Numbered from the stretch's first letter, positions 1 through 9,243 are shown. The stretch: DNA of 64,000 bases from Neobacillus soli NBRC 102451 (GCF_001591665.1 NZ_BCVI01000054.1:1-64000), one strand, 5' to 3'. Translations and numbers: made by a program. Notes: generated by a model from the sequence alone, not told the origin.

Positions 1-49
1 TTTATATTTTAAAAAAAGTTGGACATACTAGATATTATTCTTTCTTTGT

Positions 50-124
50 TGGGCTATAGCCAAGCGGTAAGGCATCGCACTTTGACTGCGACATGCGTTG
101 GTTCAAATCCAGCTAGCCCAGCCA
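50..124 (+). tRNA. tRNA-Gln (TTG anticodon)
   Basis: The sequence folds as a full cloverleaf. The 7-bp acceptor stem pairs TGGGCTA (50-56) with TAGCCCA (114-120), the anticodon loop carries TTG at 82-84, the T arm contains GGTTCAAATCC, and CCA is encoded at 122-124. It lies two bases upstream of tRNA-Lys, so both probably come from one tRNA transcript that may begin outside the window. Confidence 0.95.
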
Positions 125-126
125 GA

Positions 127-199
127 GAGCCATTAGCTCAGTTGGTAGAGCATCTGACTTTTAATCAGAGGGTCGAAGGTTCGAGTCCTTCATGGCTCA
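127..199 (+). tRNA. tRNA-Lys (TTT anticodon)
   Basis: The cloverleaf has acceptor stem GAGCCAT/ATGGCTC, a GCTCAGTTGGTAGAGC D arm, anticodon TTT at 160-162 and a GGTTCGAGTCC T arm. CCA is not encoded after the discriminator A at 199, unlike the neighbouring tRNA-Gln. A terminator follows directly, so this is the last gene of the tRNA unit. Confidence 0.95.
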
Positions 200-218
200 T
201 TAATTTAATATCGGCAGA

Positions 219-252
219 AAACCTTAAATCTAAATTGATTTAAGGTTTTTTA
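219..252 (+). terminator. Terminator of the tRNA unit
   Basis: The inverted repeat AACCTTAAATC / GATTTAAGGTT is followed by a T run. It closes the tRNA-Gln/tRNA-Lys transcript. Confidence 0.8.
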
Positions 253-351
253 TTGTTTGGAATGTATGATGATTCTTTACTTTTTAAGTTAAGAATCTGA
301 TGGAGGTTATTGATCTATTTAGATTGATACAATATAGGATGAAAAGGTCTC

Positions 352-450
352 AATGCCGGTTGAGAGCCTTTTTGTACCTCCATGGGCACTCAGAGTACAA
401 TTCAGTGCCGGTCGTTAGCTTTTTTGAACCTCGATTGGCACTCAGAGCTC
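352..450. repeat. Two imperfect 52-bp tandem units
   Basis: TGCCGGT occurs at 354 and 406, and GGCACTCAGAG at 385 and 437, so two units lie 52 bp apart. Each unit begins with (A/G)TGCC, contains a T-rich centre and ends with GGCACTCAGAG, so each can itself form a hairpin. Just downstream at 489-502 is a perfect 14-bp palindrome, GACCTCGCGAGGTC. I see no coding potential in 253-645. Confidence 0.7.
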
Positions 451-645
451 TCATATGAGCGGTTCATATATCTCGAAATAGAAAATGAGACCTCGCGAGG
501 TCATTAAAAATAATTCGCACCTCTAATATGTTAAATTATTCACCTTTCTTGACCACCAACCCCTACATTGTTCAACTTTTTAATCTAAGCAGTCAAACCA
601 TGAGCCTTCGTCCTCCACCGCATATATATACATTTTTTTGTCGAG

Positions 646-675
646 TTGAGTCATTGCAATGAAAGCGGTTAAAAT
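646..675 (+). promoter_or_regulatory. Probable sigma-A promoter of rocF
   Basis: TTGAGT (646-651) and TAAAAT (670-675) are separated by 18 bp, about 35 bp upstream of the rocF start codon. Only the sequence match supports this. Confidence 0.45.
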
Positions 676-708
676 ATACTTATTAAGGTGTAGGGGGGAG
701 TATACACA

Positions 709-1614
709 ATGACAATGACTAAAAGACTTTCAATAATTGGGATGCCGATGGATTTAGGGCAAATGAGGCGAGGGGTAGATATGGGCCCAAGCGCCATCCG
801 TTATGCTGGGATAAATGAACGACTAAAGCCTCTCTTTGATGAAATCCATGATTTAGGTGATATTGCCATTGGCAGACCAGAGGTAGTTGTTGATAAAGAA
901 TCAAATCTAAGAAATTTAGATTTAGTCGCTGAAAAAAGTGCAATACTTGCCGAAAAGGTTAGTGAAGCGGTTCAGTCGGGAGCGTTCCCACTTGTCCTTG
1001 GCGGGGATCACAGCATTGCCATTGGTACATTAGCAGGTGTTTCCAAACACTATGAGAATATTGGCGTCATTTGGTATGATGCCCATGGTGATTTAAATAC
1101 GGCAGAGACAAGCCCATCAGGAAACATCCATGGTATGCCTTTAGCCGTCAGCGTGGGGTTAGGACATCCAATGTTAACCGAAATTGCCGGCTACTCCCCG
1201 AAGGTAAAGCCTGAGAATGTTGTCATCATCGGTGCTAGATCCTTAGATGAGGGCGAGAGAGAATTAATTAAAGATAAAGGGATTAAAGTTTACACAATGC
1301 ATGAAATAGACCGGATGGGGATGGCGAAGGTAATGGAAGAAACGATTACCTACCTGAAAGATAATACTGATGGCGTCCATCTATCCCTTGATTTAGACGG
1401 GCTAGACCCTATTGATGCTCCAGGCGTCGGAACACCTGTCATGGGGGGAATCAGCTACCGTGAAAGCCATCTGGCAATGGAAATGCTAGAAGAAGCCAAG
1501 ATTATTACTTCTGCAGAATTCGTAGAGGTAAATCCAATCCTGGATGAGAAAAATAAAACAGCCATTTGTGCTGTCGCGCTAATGGGATCCTTATTCGGTG
1601 AAAAACTACTATAA
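709..1614 (+). CDS. rocF: Arginase
   Basis: This enzyme hydrolyses L-arginine to L-ornithine and urea, the first cytoplasmic step of arginine catabolism. The 301-residue length is normal for Bacillus arginases. The binuclear-manganese motifs of the ureohydrolase family are visible: GGDHSI near residue 98, YDAHGDLN near 123, and SLDLDGLDP near 226. The chosen ATG has an AGGGGGGAG ribosome binding site 9 bp upstream, and a second in-frame ATG lies two codons later. A terminator follows. Lying just before sigW is common in Bacillaceae. Confidence 0.95.
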   Translation: MTMTKRLSIIGMPMDLGQMRRGVDMGPSAIRYAGINERLKPLFDEIHDLGDIAIGRPEVVVDKESNLRNLDLVAEKSAILAEKVSEAVQSGAFPLVLGGDHSIAIGTLAGVSKHYENIGVIWYDAHGDLNTAETSPSGNIHGMPLAVSVGLGHPMLTEIAGYSPKVKPENVVIIGARSLDEGERELIKDKGIKVYTMHEIDRMGMAKVMEETITYLKDNTDGVHLSLDLDGLDPIDAPGVGTPVMGGISYRESHLAMEMLEEAKIITSAEFVEVNPILDEKNKTAICAVALMGSLFGEKLL

Positions 1615-1619
1615 AAAGA

Positions 1620-1659
1620 AAAGCAGCTGCATCGCTATAATGGAGCTGCTTATCTTTTT
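1620..1659. terminator. Bidirectional terminator between rocF and the Spo0E-like gene
   Basis: AGCAGCT (1622-1628) pairs with AGCTGCT (1644-1650). There is a T-rich stretch on the + side and an A-rich stretch on the other, so it can serve both convergent genes. The stem touches the stop codon of the minus-strand gene. Confidence 0.7.
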
Positions 1660-1841
1660 GTAATAAACGAATGATATTCATTTAGTAACAAGTCCAGCTT
1701 AATGCTCATTTCGATCACCTGTTGATTTAATAATGAAGCCCCAGAAGCTAAACGAACCATTTCATCCCGGCAATTTTCAATCTCCTCTAATAAGCCAAGT
1801 ACTAGATCGCCCACTAATCCATAACCTCTTTCCTGTTCCAT
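1650..1841 (-). CDS. Spo0E-like aspartyl-phosphate phosphatase family protein
   Basis: This 63-residue protein contains the Spo0E-family signature near its C-terminal third, where a helix with SIKLDLLLNEY matches the S-x-x-L-D-x-L-(I/L) pattern. Family members dephosphorylate Spo0A~P and delay sporulation. The assignment rests on this motif and the small size. The start has GGGGAG about 9 bp upstream on the minus strand. The gene converges with rocF. Confidence 0.75.
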   Translation of the reverse strand: MEQERGYGLVGDLVLGLLEEIENCRDEMVRLASGASLLNQQVIEMSIKLDLLLNEYHSFITKR

Positions 1842-1943
1842 ATTACTTTTATCTCCCCACGGAAAATTCTTTAAACTTATTTTTAACCACTTTGGTAAAT
1901 TTTTGTTAATATTATAAGTATGAGAAGTTTTTTCGTTAAAAAC

Positions 1944-1968
1944 GAAACTTTTTCGCTAACGATTCGTA
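1944..1968 (+). promoter_or_regulatory. Sigma-W-type autoregulatory promoter of sigW
   Basis: GAAAC (1944-1948) and CGTA (1965-1968) with a 16-bp spacer match the known ECF sigma-W consensus TGAAAC-N16-CGTA. The site lies about 35 bp upstream of the sigW start, as expected for the autoregulated sigW-rsiW operon. Confidence 0.8.
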
Positions 1969-2003
1969 GTATCGTTTAGCAGCATTGGAGCTGAGGTAAC
2001 TTA

Positions 2004-2567
2004 ATGGAAGCAATTGTTAAAAAAAGAATCAAACAAGTAATCAAAGGCGATCAGGATGCCTTTGGTGAAATCGTTGAAATATATAAAAACAGCGTCTATC
2101 AATTATGTTACCGGATGCTTGGTAACAGTCATGAAGCCGAGGATATGGCACAGGAGGCTTTTATCCGTGCCTATGTTAATATAAAATCGTTTAATCAAGA
2201 TTTAAAATTTTCAACCTGGCTTTTTCGAATTGCAACGAATCTTTGTATTGATCGGATGAGAAAAAAGAAACCTGATCATTATTTAGATGCAGAAGTTGGA
2301 GGAGCAGAAGGGTTAACGATGTATTCAAAGATCCCTTCGAAAGCAAAGCTGCCGGAGTCGGAGTTAGAAAGCCTTGAGCTACAGGAAACCGTGCAGAAGG
2401 AAATCTTGAAATTGCCTGATAAGTATCGTTCAGCCATCGTATTAAAATATATGGAAGAGTTGTCCTTAAATGAAATTAGTGAAATTCTCGATTTGCCACT
2501 TGGGACAGTTAAAACTAGAATTCACCGTGGCCGGGAAGCATTAAGACAACAATTACGATATGTGTGA
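2004..2567 (+). CDS. sigW: RNA polymerase ECF sigma factor SigW
   Basis: This 187-residue ECF sigma factor has region 2 near residues 20-90 (YRMLGNSHEAEDMAQEAF, then FSTWLFRIATNL) and region 4 near 130-182 (LPDKYRSAIVLKY, then LGTVKTRIHRGREALR). SigW directs the response to envelope stress and antimicrobial peptides. A sigma-W-type promoter lies just upstream and the next gene is its anti-sigma factor, so identity is firm from sequence and context. Confidence 0.95.
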   Translation: MEAIVKKRIKQVIKGDQDAFGEIVEIYKNSVYQLCYRMLGNSHEAEDMAQEAFIRAYVNIKSFNQDLKFSTWLFRIATNLCIDRMRKKKPDHYLDAEVGGAEGLTMYSKIPSKAKLPESELESLELQETVQKEILKLPDKYRSAIVLKYMEELSLNEISEILDLPLGTVKTRIHRGREALRQQLRYV

Positions 2568-2586
2568 TAAAGAGGTGAATCCGTTA

Positions 2587-3210
2587 ATGTGTCCAGAACA
2601 AATCATCGAACTAATGCATAAATATTTAGATGAGGAAATTAATCCAACCGACGAACTGCTATTAAGAGAACACCTCCAAGATTGTAAAGAATGTGAAACT
2701 CTTTTTAATGAATTAAAAAAGACCGTTGCTTTTGTTAAAAGTATTTCACATATGCAGGCTCCCAGTGATTTTACCGCCAAGGTTCTATCTGGGCTGCCAA
2801 AGGAGAAGAAGAAAGTACGAATGGGACGCTGGTTAAAGAATCATCCAATGCTTTCAGCGGCGTCATTATTTTTTATATTAATGGTAGGAAGTTTACTATC
2901 CACTTGGAACCAGGACCGGGAATTTTCTGTTTCGAAGCAAAAGAACCTAATAGTTAAGAACAATACCGTCATTGTTCCTAAGGGAGAAATCGTTAAGGGC
3001 GATGTCATCGTTCGAAATGGGAAATTAAAGATTGAAGGCGAAATTCAAGGGGATGCTACGGTCATAAATGGTGAGAGGTATTTGGCTTCAGCGGGACATG
3101 TAACAGGCCAAATTGAAGAAGTAAATGAGGTTTTCGACTGGATTTGGTATTATATGAAAAAGATCTCTCAAGAGTCCATTGATATATTCGATCATCCGGA
3201 AACTGAATAA
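2587..3210 (+). CDS. rsiW: Anti-sigma-W factor RsiW
   Basis: This is a membrane-anchored anti-sigma factor that binds SigW until regulated proteolysis. The N-terminal zinc-binding H-x3-C-x2-C motif reads HLQDCKEC, and a single membrane segment follows around residues 85-105 (after KNHPMLSAAS). The remainder is predicted extracytoplasmic. The ATG at 2587 is chosen because AGAGGTGA lies 9 bp upstream. An in-frame ATG at 2560 would overlap sigW and lacks a good site. A terminator follows. Confidence 0.92.
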   Translation: MCPEQIIELMHKYLDEEINPTDELLLREHLQDCKECETLFNELKKTVAFVKSISHMQAPSDFTAKVLSGLPKEKKKVRMGRWLKNHPMLSAASLFFILMVGSLLSTWNQDREFSVSKQKNLIVKNNTVIVPKGEIVKGDVIVRNGKLKIEGEIQGDATVINGERYLASAGHVTGQIEEVNEVFDWIWYYMKKISQESIDIFDHPETE

Positions 3211-3247
3211 AAAACAAATCACTCTTCAAGGGTGATTTGTTTTTTTA
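3210..3247 (+). terminator. Terminator after rsiW
   Basis: AAACAAATCAC and GTGATTTGTTT form a strong stem followed by T residues. It ends the sigW-rsiW transcript before the cdaA unit. Confidence 0.85.
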
Positions 3248-3414
3248 GCCAATAGGAAAGCATAAGTGCAACTATGCCTTATGAACTGCCTAACGGCCCG
3301 CCAATCGGCGAGTTTTCTTTAAACAGCTGTATATAATAAGGACAAGGTAGATGTATGTTATAATAAGTAGGTTATAATCTAATTGTGTTTTAAGAAAATT
3401 ACGGAGGAAAAACA

Positions 3415-4245
3415 ATGCAGTTGTTTGCTGATTTCACACTATGGAAATACTTAGCTAGTATTGTTGATATTGTCCTCGTCTGGTATGTCATTTACAAGCT
3501 GATTAATGTGATAAGAGGAACAAAGGCCGTTCAGTTATTAAAAGGAATTCTGGTTATTCTTCTTGTCAGGGTTGTCAGTGAGTGGCTGGGCTTAATTACA
3601 TTAAGCTGGATGATGCAGCAGGCAATAAATTGGGGATTCCTTGCGATTATCATCATCTTTCAGCCTGAACTTCGGAGAGCCCTAGAGCAATTAGGACGGG
3701 GACGGTTTTTCTCGAGAAGTGGCAGCCCAGATGACGATAACCAGGAAAAGACGGTTGCAGCGATTTTAAAGGCAACAGATTATATGGCCAAGCGCCGTAT
3801 TGGGGCTTTGATTTCGATTGAAAGAGAAACGGGCATGGGTGATTACATAGAAACGGGAATACAGTTAAATTCCAATATTTCTTCTGAATTACTCATTAAT
3901 ATCTTTATTCCAAATACACCGCTTCATGATGGTGCCGTTATTATCCAAAGAAATAATGTTTCGGCAGCAGCATGCTATCTTCCCTTATCCGAGAGCCCAT
4001 TTATTTCAAAGGAGCTGGGAACAAGGCATCGGGCCGCGTTAGGAATTAGTGAGGTTACGGATAGTGTAACAGTCATCGTATCAGAAGAGACGGGTAACAT
4101 TTCACTGACAAAGAATGGGGCCCTCCATCGCGATTTAAATACAGAGGAATTTAAAGAAATACTCACAAGTGAATTGTTGATTCATAACAAAACGAAACAG
4201 GCTTCTTCAGCTCGTTGGAACTGGAGGGGAAAGAACAATGGATAA
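3415..4245 (+). CDS. cdaA: Membrane diadenylate cyclase CdaA
   Basis: CdaA condenses two ATP to c-di-AMP, an essential second messenger for potassium and cell-wall homeostasis. The 276-residue protein has three N-terminal membrane helices (about residues 10-80) and a DAC domain with the diagnostic HDGAV and GTRHRAALG motifs. The start has GGAGG 8 bp upstream. It overlaps cdaR by 8 bp and is followed by glmM, the conserved cdaA-cdaR-glmM module whose proteins interact in Bacillus and Listeria. Confidence 0.95.
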   Translation: MQLFADFTLWKYLASIVDIVLVWYVIYKLINVIRGTKAVQLLKGILVILLVRVVSEWLGLITLSWMMQQAINWGFLAIIIIFQPELRRALEQLGRGRFFSRSGSPDDDNQEKTVAAILKATDYMAKRRIGALISIERETGMGDYIETGIQLNSNISSELLINIFIPNTPLHDGAVIIQRNNVSAAACYLPLSESPFISKELGTRHRAALGISEVTDSVTVIVSEETGNISLTKNGALHRDLNTEEFKEILTSELLIHNKTKQASSARWNWRGKNNG

Positions 4246-5467
4246 ATTGATGGATAACCCTTGGTTTATAAAAATTCTTGCTTTGTTATTGGCGTTGCTT
4301 TTATATTCTACTGTCGCGCTTTCAGGTAGTAAATTTACGGATGTCAATGTGCCAGGGCAGAAAACAACGGATACGATCATGAATATTCCTGTAAACGTTT
4401 ATTATGATACAGAGAACTTAGTTGTATCAGGAATTCCTAACAAGGCTGATATCACCATTAAAGGTCCAATGTCGCATGTCGAAAATGCTAAGGCACAAAA
4501 GAACTTCGAGATTTATGTCGATTTGACAAAGGCAAAGATTGGAAAGCAGAAAGTGAAATTAAAAGTAAGGAATTTATCGGATAAATTAAATGCCACCATT
4601 AAACCAGACACGGTTACGGTTTCGATTCAGGAAAAGATTACAAGGGAATTCAATGTCGACGCAGAATTTAATTCGGGCCAAATTGAAGAGGGCTATTCCG
4701 CCGGAAGGCCTATTGTCGAGCCAAGTAAAGTGAAGATTACAGGGGCGAAAGATGTAATTGACCGGATTACCTATGTAAAGGCAACCCTGAATGGAAAAAC
4801 AAAGCTAAAGGAAACGATGACTGAAGAAGCTCGTATACAAGTGCTGGACAAAGAGCTAAATAAGTTAAATGTAGCAGTGGAGCCAGATACAGTCAAAGTG
4901 ACGATTCCTGTTAAAAGTAATAATAAGACCGTTCCAATCAATGTGGTCAGAAAAGGAACAGCACCATCAGGAGTGACAATTGAATCAATTGTCCTTGATA
5001 CAAAAGAAGCGACGATTACAGCGGATGAAGATACCCTGAAGAACCCGGTTAATGTCCGTGTGGAAGTAGATATCAGTAAAATTACCGACAATACCACACT
5101 CACTTTACCTGTCATCATCTCCAATGGTATTACGAAGGTGACTCCGCAAATGGTGAAAGCAACAGTAGTGGTCAACAAAAGAGGCGAGAAGACTGTTTCG
5201 GGAATACCAATAGAAATCCGCGGATTATCCGAAGATTATAAAGCGGATATAGATAACCCTGCAGATCAGATGATTAATTTATTGGTAGACGGCCCCAGCG
5301 ACTCGCTAAATGCATTAAAATCTGAGGATTTCACTATTTATATCGACCTGTCCAGCTTTACGGAAGGGAATCATAAAGTGGACATTCATATAGAAGGTCC
5401 TTCAGATGTAAGGTGGAAACCTGATAAATCGTCAGCGAAAATTACGATTTCTAAAACTAATGCATAA
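4238..5467 (+). CDS. cdaR: CdaA regulatory protein CdaR (YbbR-domain protein)
   Basis: The protein has one N-terminal membrane anchor (about residues 8-28) followed by four repeated YbbR domains covering about 50-405, each ending in a beta-rich V-x-V-x-(I/V) stretch. In Bacillus and related genera this protein binds and modulates CdaA from outside the membrane. The start overlaps the end of cdaA, which indicates translational coupling. Confidence 0.92.
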   Translation: MDKLMDNPWFIKILALLLALLLYSTVALSGSKFTDVNVPGQKTTDTIMNIPVNVYYDTENLVVSGIPNKADITIKGPMSHVENAKAQKNFEIYVDLTKAKIGKQKVKLKVRNLSDKLNATIKPDTVTVSIQEKITREFNVDAEFNSGQIEEGYSAGRPIVEPSKVKITGAKDVIDRITYVKATLNGKTKLKETMTEEARIQVLDKELNKLNVAVEPDTVKVTIPVKSNNKTVPINVVRKGTAPSGVTIESIVLDTKEATITADEDTLKNPVNVRVEVDISKITDNTTLTLPVIISNGITKVTPQMVKATVVVNKRGEKTVSGIPIEIRGLSEDYKADIDNPADQMINLLVDGPSDSLNALKSEDFTIYIDLSSFTEGNHKVDIHIEGPSDVRWKPDKSSAKITISKTNA

Positions 5468-5506
5468 TATCCAGCAATAATCATGTTGAAGGAGAGATTT
5501 TTTAAA

Positions 5507-6856
5507 ATGGGAAAATATTTTGGTACCGATGGGGTACGCGGCGTAGCAAATAGTGAATTAACACCTGAACTAGCCTTTAAATTAGGCCGCTTCGGCGGAT
5601 ACGTTTTAACAAAGGATAAGGATCGTCCGAAAGTACTGATTGGCCGTGATACCCGTATATCGGGTCATATGCTTGAAGGAGCCCTCGTTGCAGGCTTACT
5701 TTCTATTGGTGCCGAAGTCATGCGTTTAGGCGTACTTTCGACGCCCGGTGTATCTTATTTAACTAAAGCATTAGGGGCACAAGCAGGCGTGATGATTTCT
5801 GCTTCACATAATCCAGTAGCGGATAACGGGATAAAGTTTTTTGGACCAGATGGTTTTAAACTTTCGGATGAACAGGAGCTAGAAATTGAGCAGCTAATCG
5901 ATTTACCGGAAGATCAATTGCCGCGGCCAACAGGCGGAGACCTTGGACAGGTCATGGACTATTTTGAAGGCGGTCAAAAGTATCTGCAATACTTGAAAAA
6001 TAGTGTGGATGAAGAGTTTACGGGAATCCATATTGCTTTGGATTGTGCACACGGGGCAACGTCATCTTTAGCCAGCCACTTATTTGCGGATTTGGATGCC
6101 GATCTATCGACGATGGGCGCCTCACCGAATGGATTAAATATCAACGCGGGTGTTGGTTCGACACACCCAGAGGCACTTGCAGGATTGGTGAAGGAAAAAG
6201 GGGCTGATGTTGGGCTTTCCTTTGACGGAGATGGCGACCGCCTAATTGCCATTGATGAAAAGGGAAATATCGTTGACGGTGACCAAATCATGTACATATG
6301 CGGCAAGTATATGAAAGAACAAGGGCGCTTAAAACATGGAACAATTGTTTCGACGGTGATGAGCAATCTTGGCTTTTATAAAGCCCTTGAAACCCATGGA
6401 ATCCATAGCGTGCCAACCGCTGTTGGTGACCGCTATGTAGTAGAAGAAATGAAGAAGAATGGTTTCAATCTAGGCGGCGAACAGTCAGGCCATATCATTT
6501 TCTTGGATTATAACACCACTGGTGACGGCCTATTATCTGGGCTGCAGTTAGTTAATATTATGAAGGTAACTGGGAAGCCACTATCCGAATTAGCCGGAGA
6601 GATGAAAAAATATCCGCAAAAACTTGTCAATGTAAGAGTAACCGATAAACATCACGTGACCGATAATTTAAAAGTAAAAGAGGTTATTGAACAGGTGGAA
6701 GCTGAAATGGCTGGAAACGGAAGAATTCTTGTCCGCCCATCTGGAACTGAACCGCTTGTCCGCGTCATGGCGGAAGCAGCGACAGAGGAATTATGCGCAT
6801 CTTATGTTGAACGGATTGTCACCATAGTAAAAGAAGAAATGGAATTAAAAGAATAA
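5507..6856 (+). CDS. glmM: Phosphoglucosamine mutase GlmM
   Basis: GlmM interconverts glucosamine-6-P and glucosamine-1-P for UDP-GlcNAc and peptidoglycan synthesis. The active-site serine loop ISASHNP (Ser100) and the metal-binding DGDGDR motif are present, and the C-terminal [12 protein letters not shown] phosphate loop is intact. The start at 5507 gives 449 residues and follows a GAAGGAGAG site. An in-frame ATG at 5483 would add eight residues and precede that site. A strong terminator follows, so glmS has its own promoter. Confidence 0.95.
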   Translation: MGKYFGTDGVRGVANSELTPELAFKLGRFGGYVLTKDKDRPKVLIGRDTRISGHMLEGALVAGLLSIGAEVMRLGVLSTPGVSYLTKALGAQAGVMISASHNPVADNGIKFFGPDGFKLSDEQELEIEQLIDLPEDQLPRPTGGDLGQVMDYFEGGQKYLQYLKNSVDEEFTGIHIALDCAHGATSSLASHLFADLDADLSTMGASPNGLNINAGVGSTHPEALAGLVKEKGADVGLSFDGDGDRLIAIDEKGNIVDGDQIMYICGKYMKEQGRLKHGTIVSTVMSNLGFYKALETHGIHSVPTAVGDRYVVEEMKKNGFNLGGEQSGHIIFLDYNTTGDGLLSGLQLVNIMKVTGKPLSELAGEMKKYPQKLVNVRVTDKHHVTDNLKVKEVIEQVEAEMAGNGRILVRPSGTEPLVRVMAEAATEELCASYVERIVTIVKEEMELKE

Positions 6857-6865
6857 TACACAATG

Positions 6866-6910
6866 AATATGCATAGGGGAACTATAAGGTTCCCTTATGC
6901 ATATTTTATT
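6866..6910 (+). terminator. Terminator after glmM
   Basis: AATATGCATA plus GGGAAC pairs with GTTCCC plus TATGCATATT, followed by T-rich sequence. This is a long, nearly perfect stem. Confidence 0.8.
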
Positions 6911-6952
6911 ATGAATGGTTCGTGAACAAAATTTTAACAGTTATATTTTTAG

Positions 6953-6982
6953 TTGACGGACGACTGACAAATCATGTAAGAT
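6953..6982 (+). promoter_or_regulatory. Probable sigma-A promoter of glmS
   Basis: TTGACG (6953-6958) and TAAGAT (6977-6982) have an 18-bp spacer. This places transcription start some 70 bp upstream of the glmS ribozyme. Confidence 0.6.
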
Positions 6983-7058
6983 TAATCTGCTTTGTTATCT
7001 TAAAGCAATAGGTTGTCATTTTTTGAAAGGAGGGCAGCAGAAAAAACGTATAATTAAA

Positions 7059-7215
7059 AGCGCCTGAACTAATCTTCAGTGGTTAGATTAGTTGACGAGG
7101 TGGAGGTTTATCGAAAATTCGGCGGATACCTCCCGGCTGCGTGCGCAAGGCCGAAAATTTCTTCTTTAAAACATGGAGGCAACTTTGTGCACAAAGAGAA
7201 GAAAATGCGCATACT
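7059..7215 (+). promoter_or_regulatory. glmS ribozyme (glucosamine-6-phosphate riboswitch)
   Basis: The 5' signature AGCGCCTGAACT begins at 7059, with cleavage expected between A7059 and G7060. The conserved core follows: GACGAGGTGGAGGTTTATCGA, then CGGCGGATACCTCCCGG, then the P3/P4 segment with CATGGAGGCAACTTTGTGCAC. The RNA self-cleaves when glucosamine-6-P is bound and so represses glmS. Boundaries at the 3' side are approximate. Confidence 0.93.
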
Positions 7216-7270
7216 ATCCGTAATTTTTCAAAAAGGTATAGACAGATACCTGACAAAAAAAACAGAGATA

Positions 7271-7307
7271 AGGGGGCAAGTACGCCCTCAGAAGCACCTT
7301 GCCCCCT
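7271..7307 (+). promoter_or_regulatory. Perfect hairpin between ribozyme and glmS ribosome binding site
   Basis: AGGGGGCAAG (7271-7280) and CTTGCCCCCT (7298-7307) form a 10-bp GC-rich stem with a 17-nt loop. No T run follows, so it is not a normal terminator. It ends about six bases before the GGGAGGA of glmS and could stabilise the cleaved transcript or affect initiation. That role is inference. Confidence 0.6.
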
Positions 7308-7329
7308 ATATTAGGGAGGAAATTTAAAA

Positions 7330-9132
7330 ATGTGTGGAATTGTTGGATATATTGGTAATAATGACTCGAAGGAAATTTTATTAAAAGGCTTGGAAAAGCT
7401 TGAATATAGAGGTTATGACTCAGCTGGTATTGCTTTAAGAAACGAGCGCGGCATTCATGTTTTTAAAGAAAAAGGCCGCATTGCTGATTTACGCGGAATT
7501 GTTGATGAAGACGTAATGGCAAACGTCGGGATTGGCCATACACGCTGGGCAACACACGGGGTTCCAAGCAAAGTAAACTCCCATCCCCATCAAAGTACAT
7601 CTGGACGTTTTACGCTTGTGCATAACGGTGTCATCGAGAACTATGACCTTTTAAAGCGTGAATTTTTAACAGATGTTACTTTCGTAAGTGAAACAGATAC
7701 AGAAGTTATTGTGCAAATGATTGAACTATTTGTTCAGGAAGGCTTAGAGGTTTTAGAAGCGTTCCGTAAAACACTGACACTTTTACATGGATCGTATGCC
7801 CTTGCGCTTTTAGATGCACAGGACGATGAAACGATCTATGTGGCAAAAAATAAAAGTCCGCTTCTTGTTGGTCTTGGTGACGACTTTAATGTTGTTGCTA
7901 GTGACGCAATGGCAATGATTCAAGTCACGAATCAGTACTTAGAACTAGTGGACAAGGAAATTGTTCTTGTTACAAAGAATGATGTAACCATCCAAAATCT
8001 AAACGGTGATATCATTAGCCGTGCGCCATATACAGCTGAACTTGATGCAAGTGACATCGAAAAGGGTACGTACCCTCACTATATGTTAAAAGAAATTGAT
8101 GAGCAGCCGCTTGTGATGCGTAAGATTATTCAAACGTATCAAAACGAGCAGGGGGAATTAACGATTGCCCCTGAAATCATCAGCGCCATGAACGAATCTG
8201 ACCGGGTCTATATTATTGCAGCCGGGACTTCTTATCATGCTGGCCTTGTTGGAAAGCAGTTCATTGAAGGCATTGCTAACGTTCCTGTTGAAGTTCATAT
8301 TGCCAGTGAATTTGTTTATAATATGCCGCTTCTAACGAAGAAGCCGTTGTTTATCTTCATTTCACAGAGTGGCGAAACAGCCGACAGCCGTGCTGTGCTC
8401 GTGAAAGTTAAAGAAATGGGTTATCGTACGTTAACGATTACCAATGTGCCGGGGTCAACTCTATCCCGTGAAGCGGAGTATACTTTATTGCTGCATGCTG
8501 GTCCTGAAATTGCGGTTGCCTCTTCAAAGGCATATACCGCACAGTTAGCTGTGTTAGCTATTTTAGCGGAAGTGACTGCGAAGAGCCAAAAAATTAATGT
8601 TGATTTTGATCTTGTGCATGAGCTAGGGATTATCGCCAATGCCATGGAAGTTCTTTGTGATTCAAAAGAGTTGTTTGAGCACATTTCAAGAGAATTTTTA
8701 TCAGTAACACGCAATGCCTTCTTCATCGGCCGCGGCGTCGATTATTATGTTTGTTTAGAAGGTGCCTTAAAGCTTAAAGAAATCTCTTATATTCAAGCGG
8801 AAGGTTTTGCAGGCGGCGAATTAAAGCATGGTACAATCGCTTTGATTGAAGAAGGAACACCAATTATTGCCCTTGCCACTCAAGAAAGTGTAAACCTAAG
8901 CATTCGTGGCAATGTGAAAGAAGTCGTTGCCCGCGGAGCGAACCCATGCATCATATCGATGAAGGGTCTAAATATGGATGAAGATAGCTTCGTCATCCCA
9001 GAAGTACATGAACTATTAACACCACTTATCTCTGTCATCCCAATGCAATTAATTGCCTATTACGCAGCCTTACACCGCGATTGCGACGTTGACAAACCGC
9101 GTAACCTTGCTAAGTCAGTGACGGTTGAGTAA
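7330..9132 (+). CDS. glmS: Glutamine-fructose-6-phosphate aminotransferase GlmS
   Basis: GlmS forms glucosamine-6-P from fructose-6-P and glutamine, the first committed step to amino sugars. The N-terminal MCGIVGY supplies the Ntn-hydrolase nucleophile Cys. The glutaminase domain covers roughly residues 1-235. Two SIS sugar-isomerase domains follow, with [10 protein letters not shown] and ASSKAYTAQ motifs. The length of 600 is typical. The C-terminal end [13 protein letters not shown] is the conserved sequence recognised by TnsD proteins, and a Tn7-like element is inserted 25 bp past the stop. Confidence 0.97.
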   Translation: MCGIVGYIGNNDSKEILLKGLEKLEYRGYDSAGIALRNERGIHVFKEKGRIADLRGIVDEDVMANVGIGHTRWATHGVPSKVNSHPHQSTSGRFTLVHNGVIENYDLLKREFLTDVTFVSETDTEVIVQMIELFVQEGLEVLEAFRKTLTLLHGSYALALLDAQDDETIYVAKNKSPLLVGLGDDFNVVASDAMAMIQVTNQYLELVDKEIVLVTKNDVTIQNLNGDIISRAPYTAELDASDIEKGTYPHYMLKEIDEQPLVMRKIIQTYQNEQGELTIAPEIISAMNESDRVYIIAAGTSYHAGLVGKQFIEGIANVPVEVHIASEFVYNMPLLTKKPLFIFISQSGETADSRAVLVKVKEMGYRTLTITNVPGSTLSREAEYTLLLHAGPEIAVASSKAYTAQLAVLAILAEVTAKSQKINVDFDLVHELGIIANAMEVLCDSKELFEHISREFLSVTRNAFFIGRGVDYYVCLEGALKLKEISYIQAEGFAGGELKHGTIALIEEGTPIIALATQESVNLSIRGNVKEVVARGANPCIISMKGLNMDEDSFVIPEVHELLTPLISVIPMQLIAYYAALHRDCDVDKPRNLAKSVTVE

Positions 9133-9151
9133 TACGACTATTTTAATGAAA

Positions 9152-9156
9152 TTTAT
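9152..9156. repeat. Left copy of the 5-bp target duplication (TTTAT)
   Basis: TTTAT lies immediately before the TGTTGA terminus at 9157 and is repeated immediately after the opposite terminus at 20355-20359. A 5-bp duplication is characteristic of Tn7-family transposition. Confidence 0.85.
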
Positions 9157-9243
9157 TGTTGAAATACAAAAAAGTCGGGAACTAGACAAAAAAGTCGTGA
9201 ACTCAACAAAAAAGTTGGGAACTAGACAAAAAAGTCGTGAACT
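9157..9243. repeat. Right (glmS-proximal) transposon end with four contiguous TnsB-type boxes
   Basis: After the terminal TGTTGAAAT come four direct copies of ACAAAAAAGTCGGGAACT-type boxes at 9166, 9186, 9206 and 9226, spaced exactly 20 bp. Contiguous TnsB sites at the glmS-proximal end match the organisation of Tn7R. TnsB binding is inferred from position and symmetry with the other end. Confidence 0.88.

Noticed and set aside
19-243. 74-codon ORF over the tRNA genes
   Set aside because: It reads through two clear tRNA cloverleafs and the terminator, with no ribosome binding site.
7079-7327. 82-codon ORF upstream of glmS
   Set aside because: It lies inside the glmS ribozyme and the following hairpin, and the sequence is explained by RNA structure.
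9166-9243. Four regularly spaced 20-bp repeats that look like a mini-CRISPR array
   Set aside because: There is no unique spacer between units. The boxes are contiguous, adjoin a TGTTGA terminus and recur inverted at the other transposon end, so they are TnsB-type sites. No Cas gene is present.
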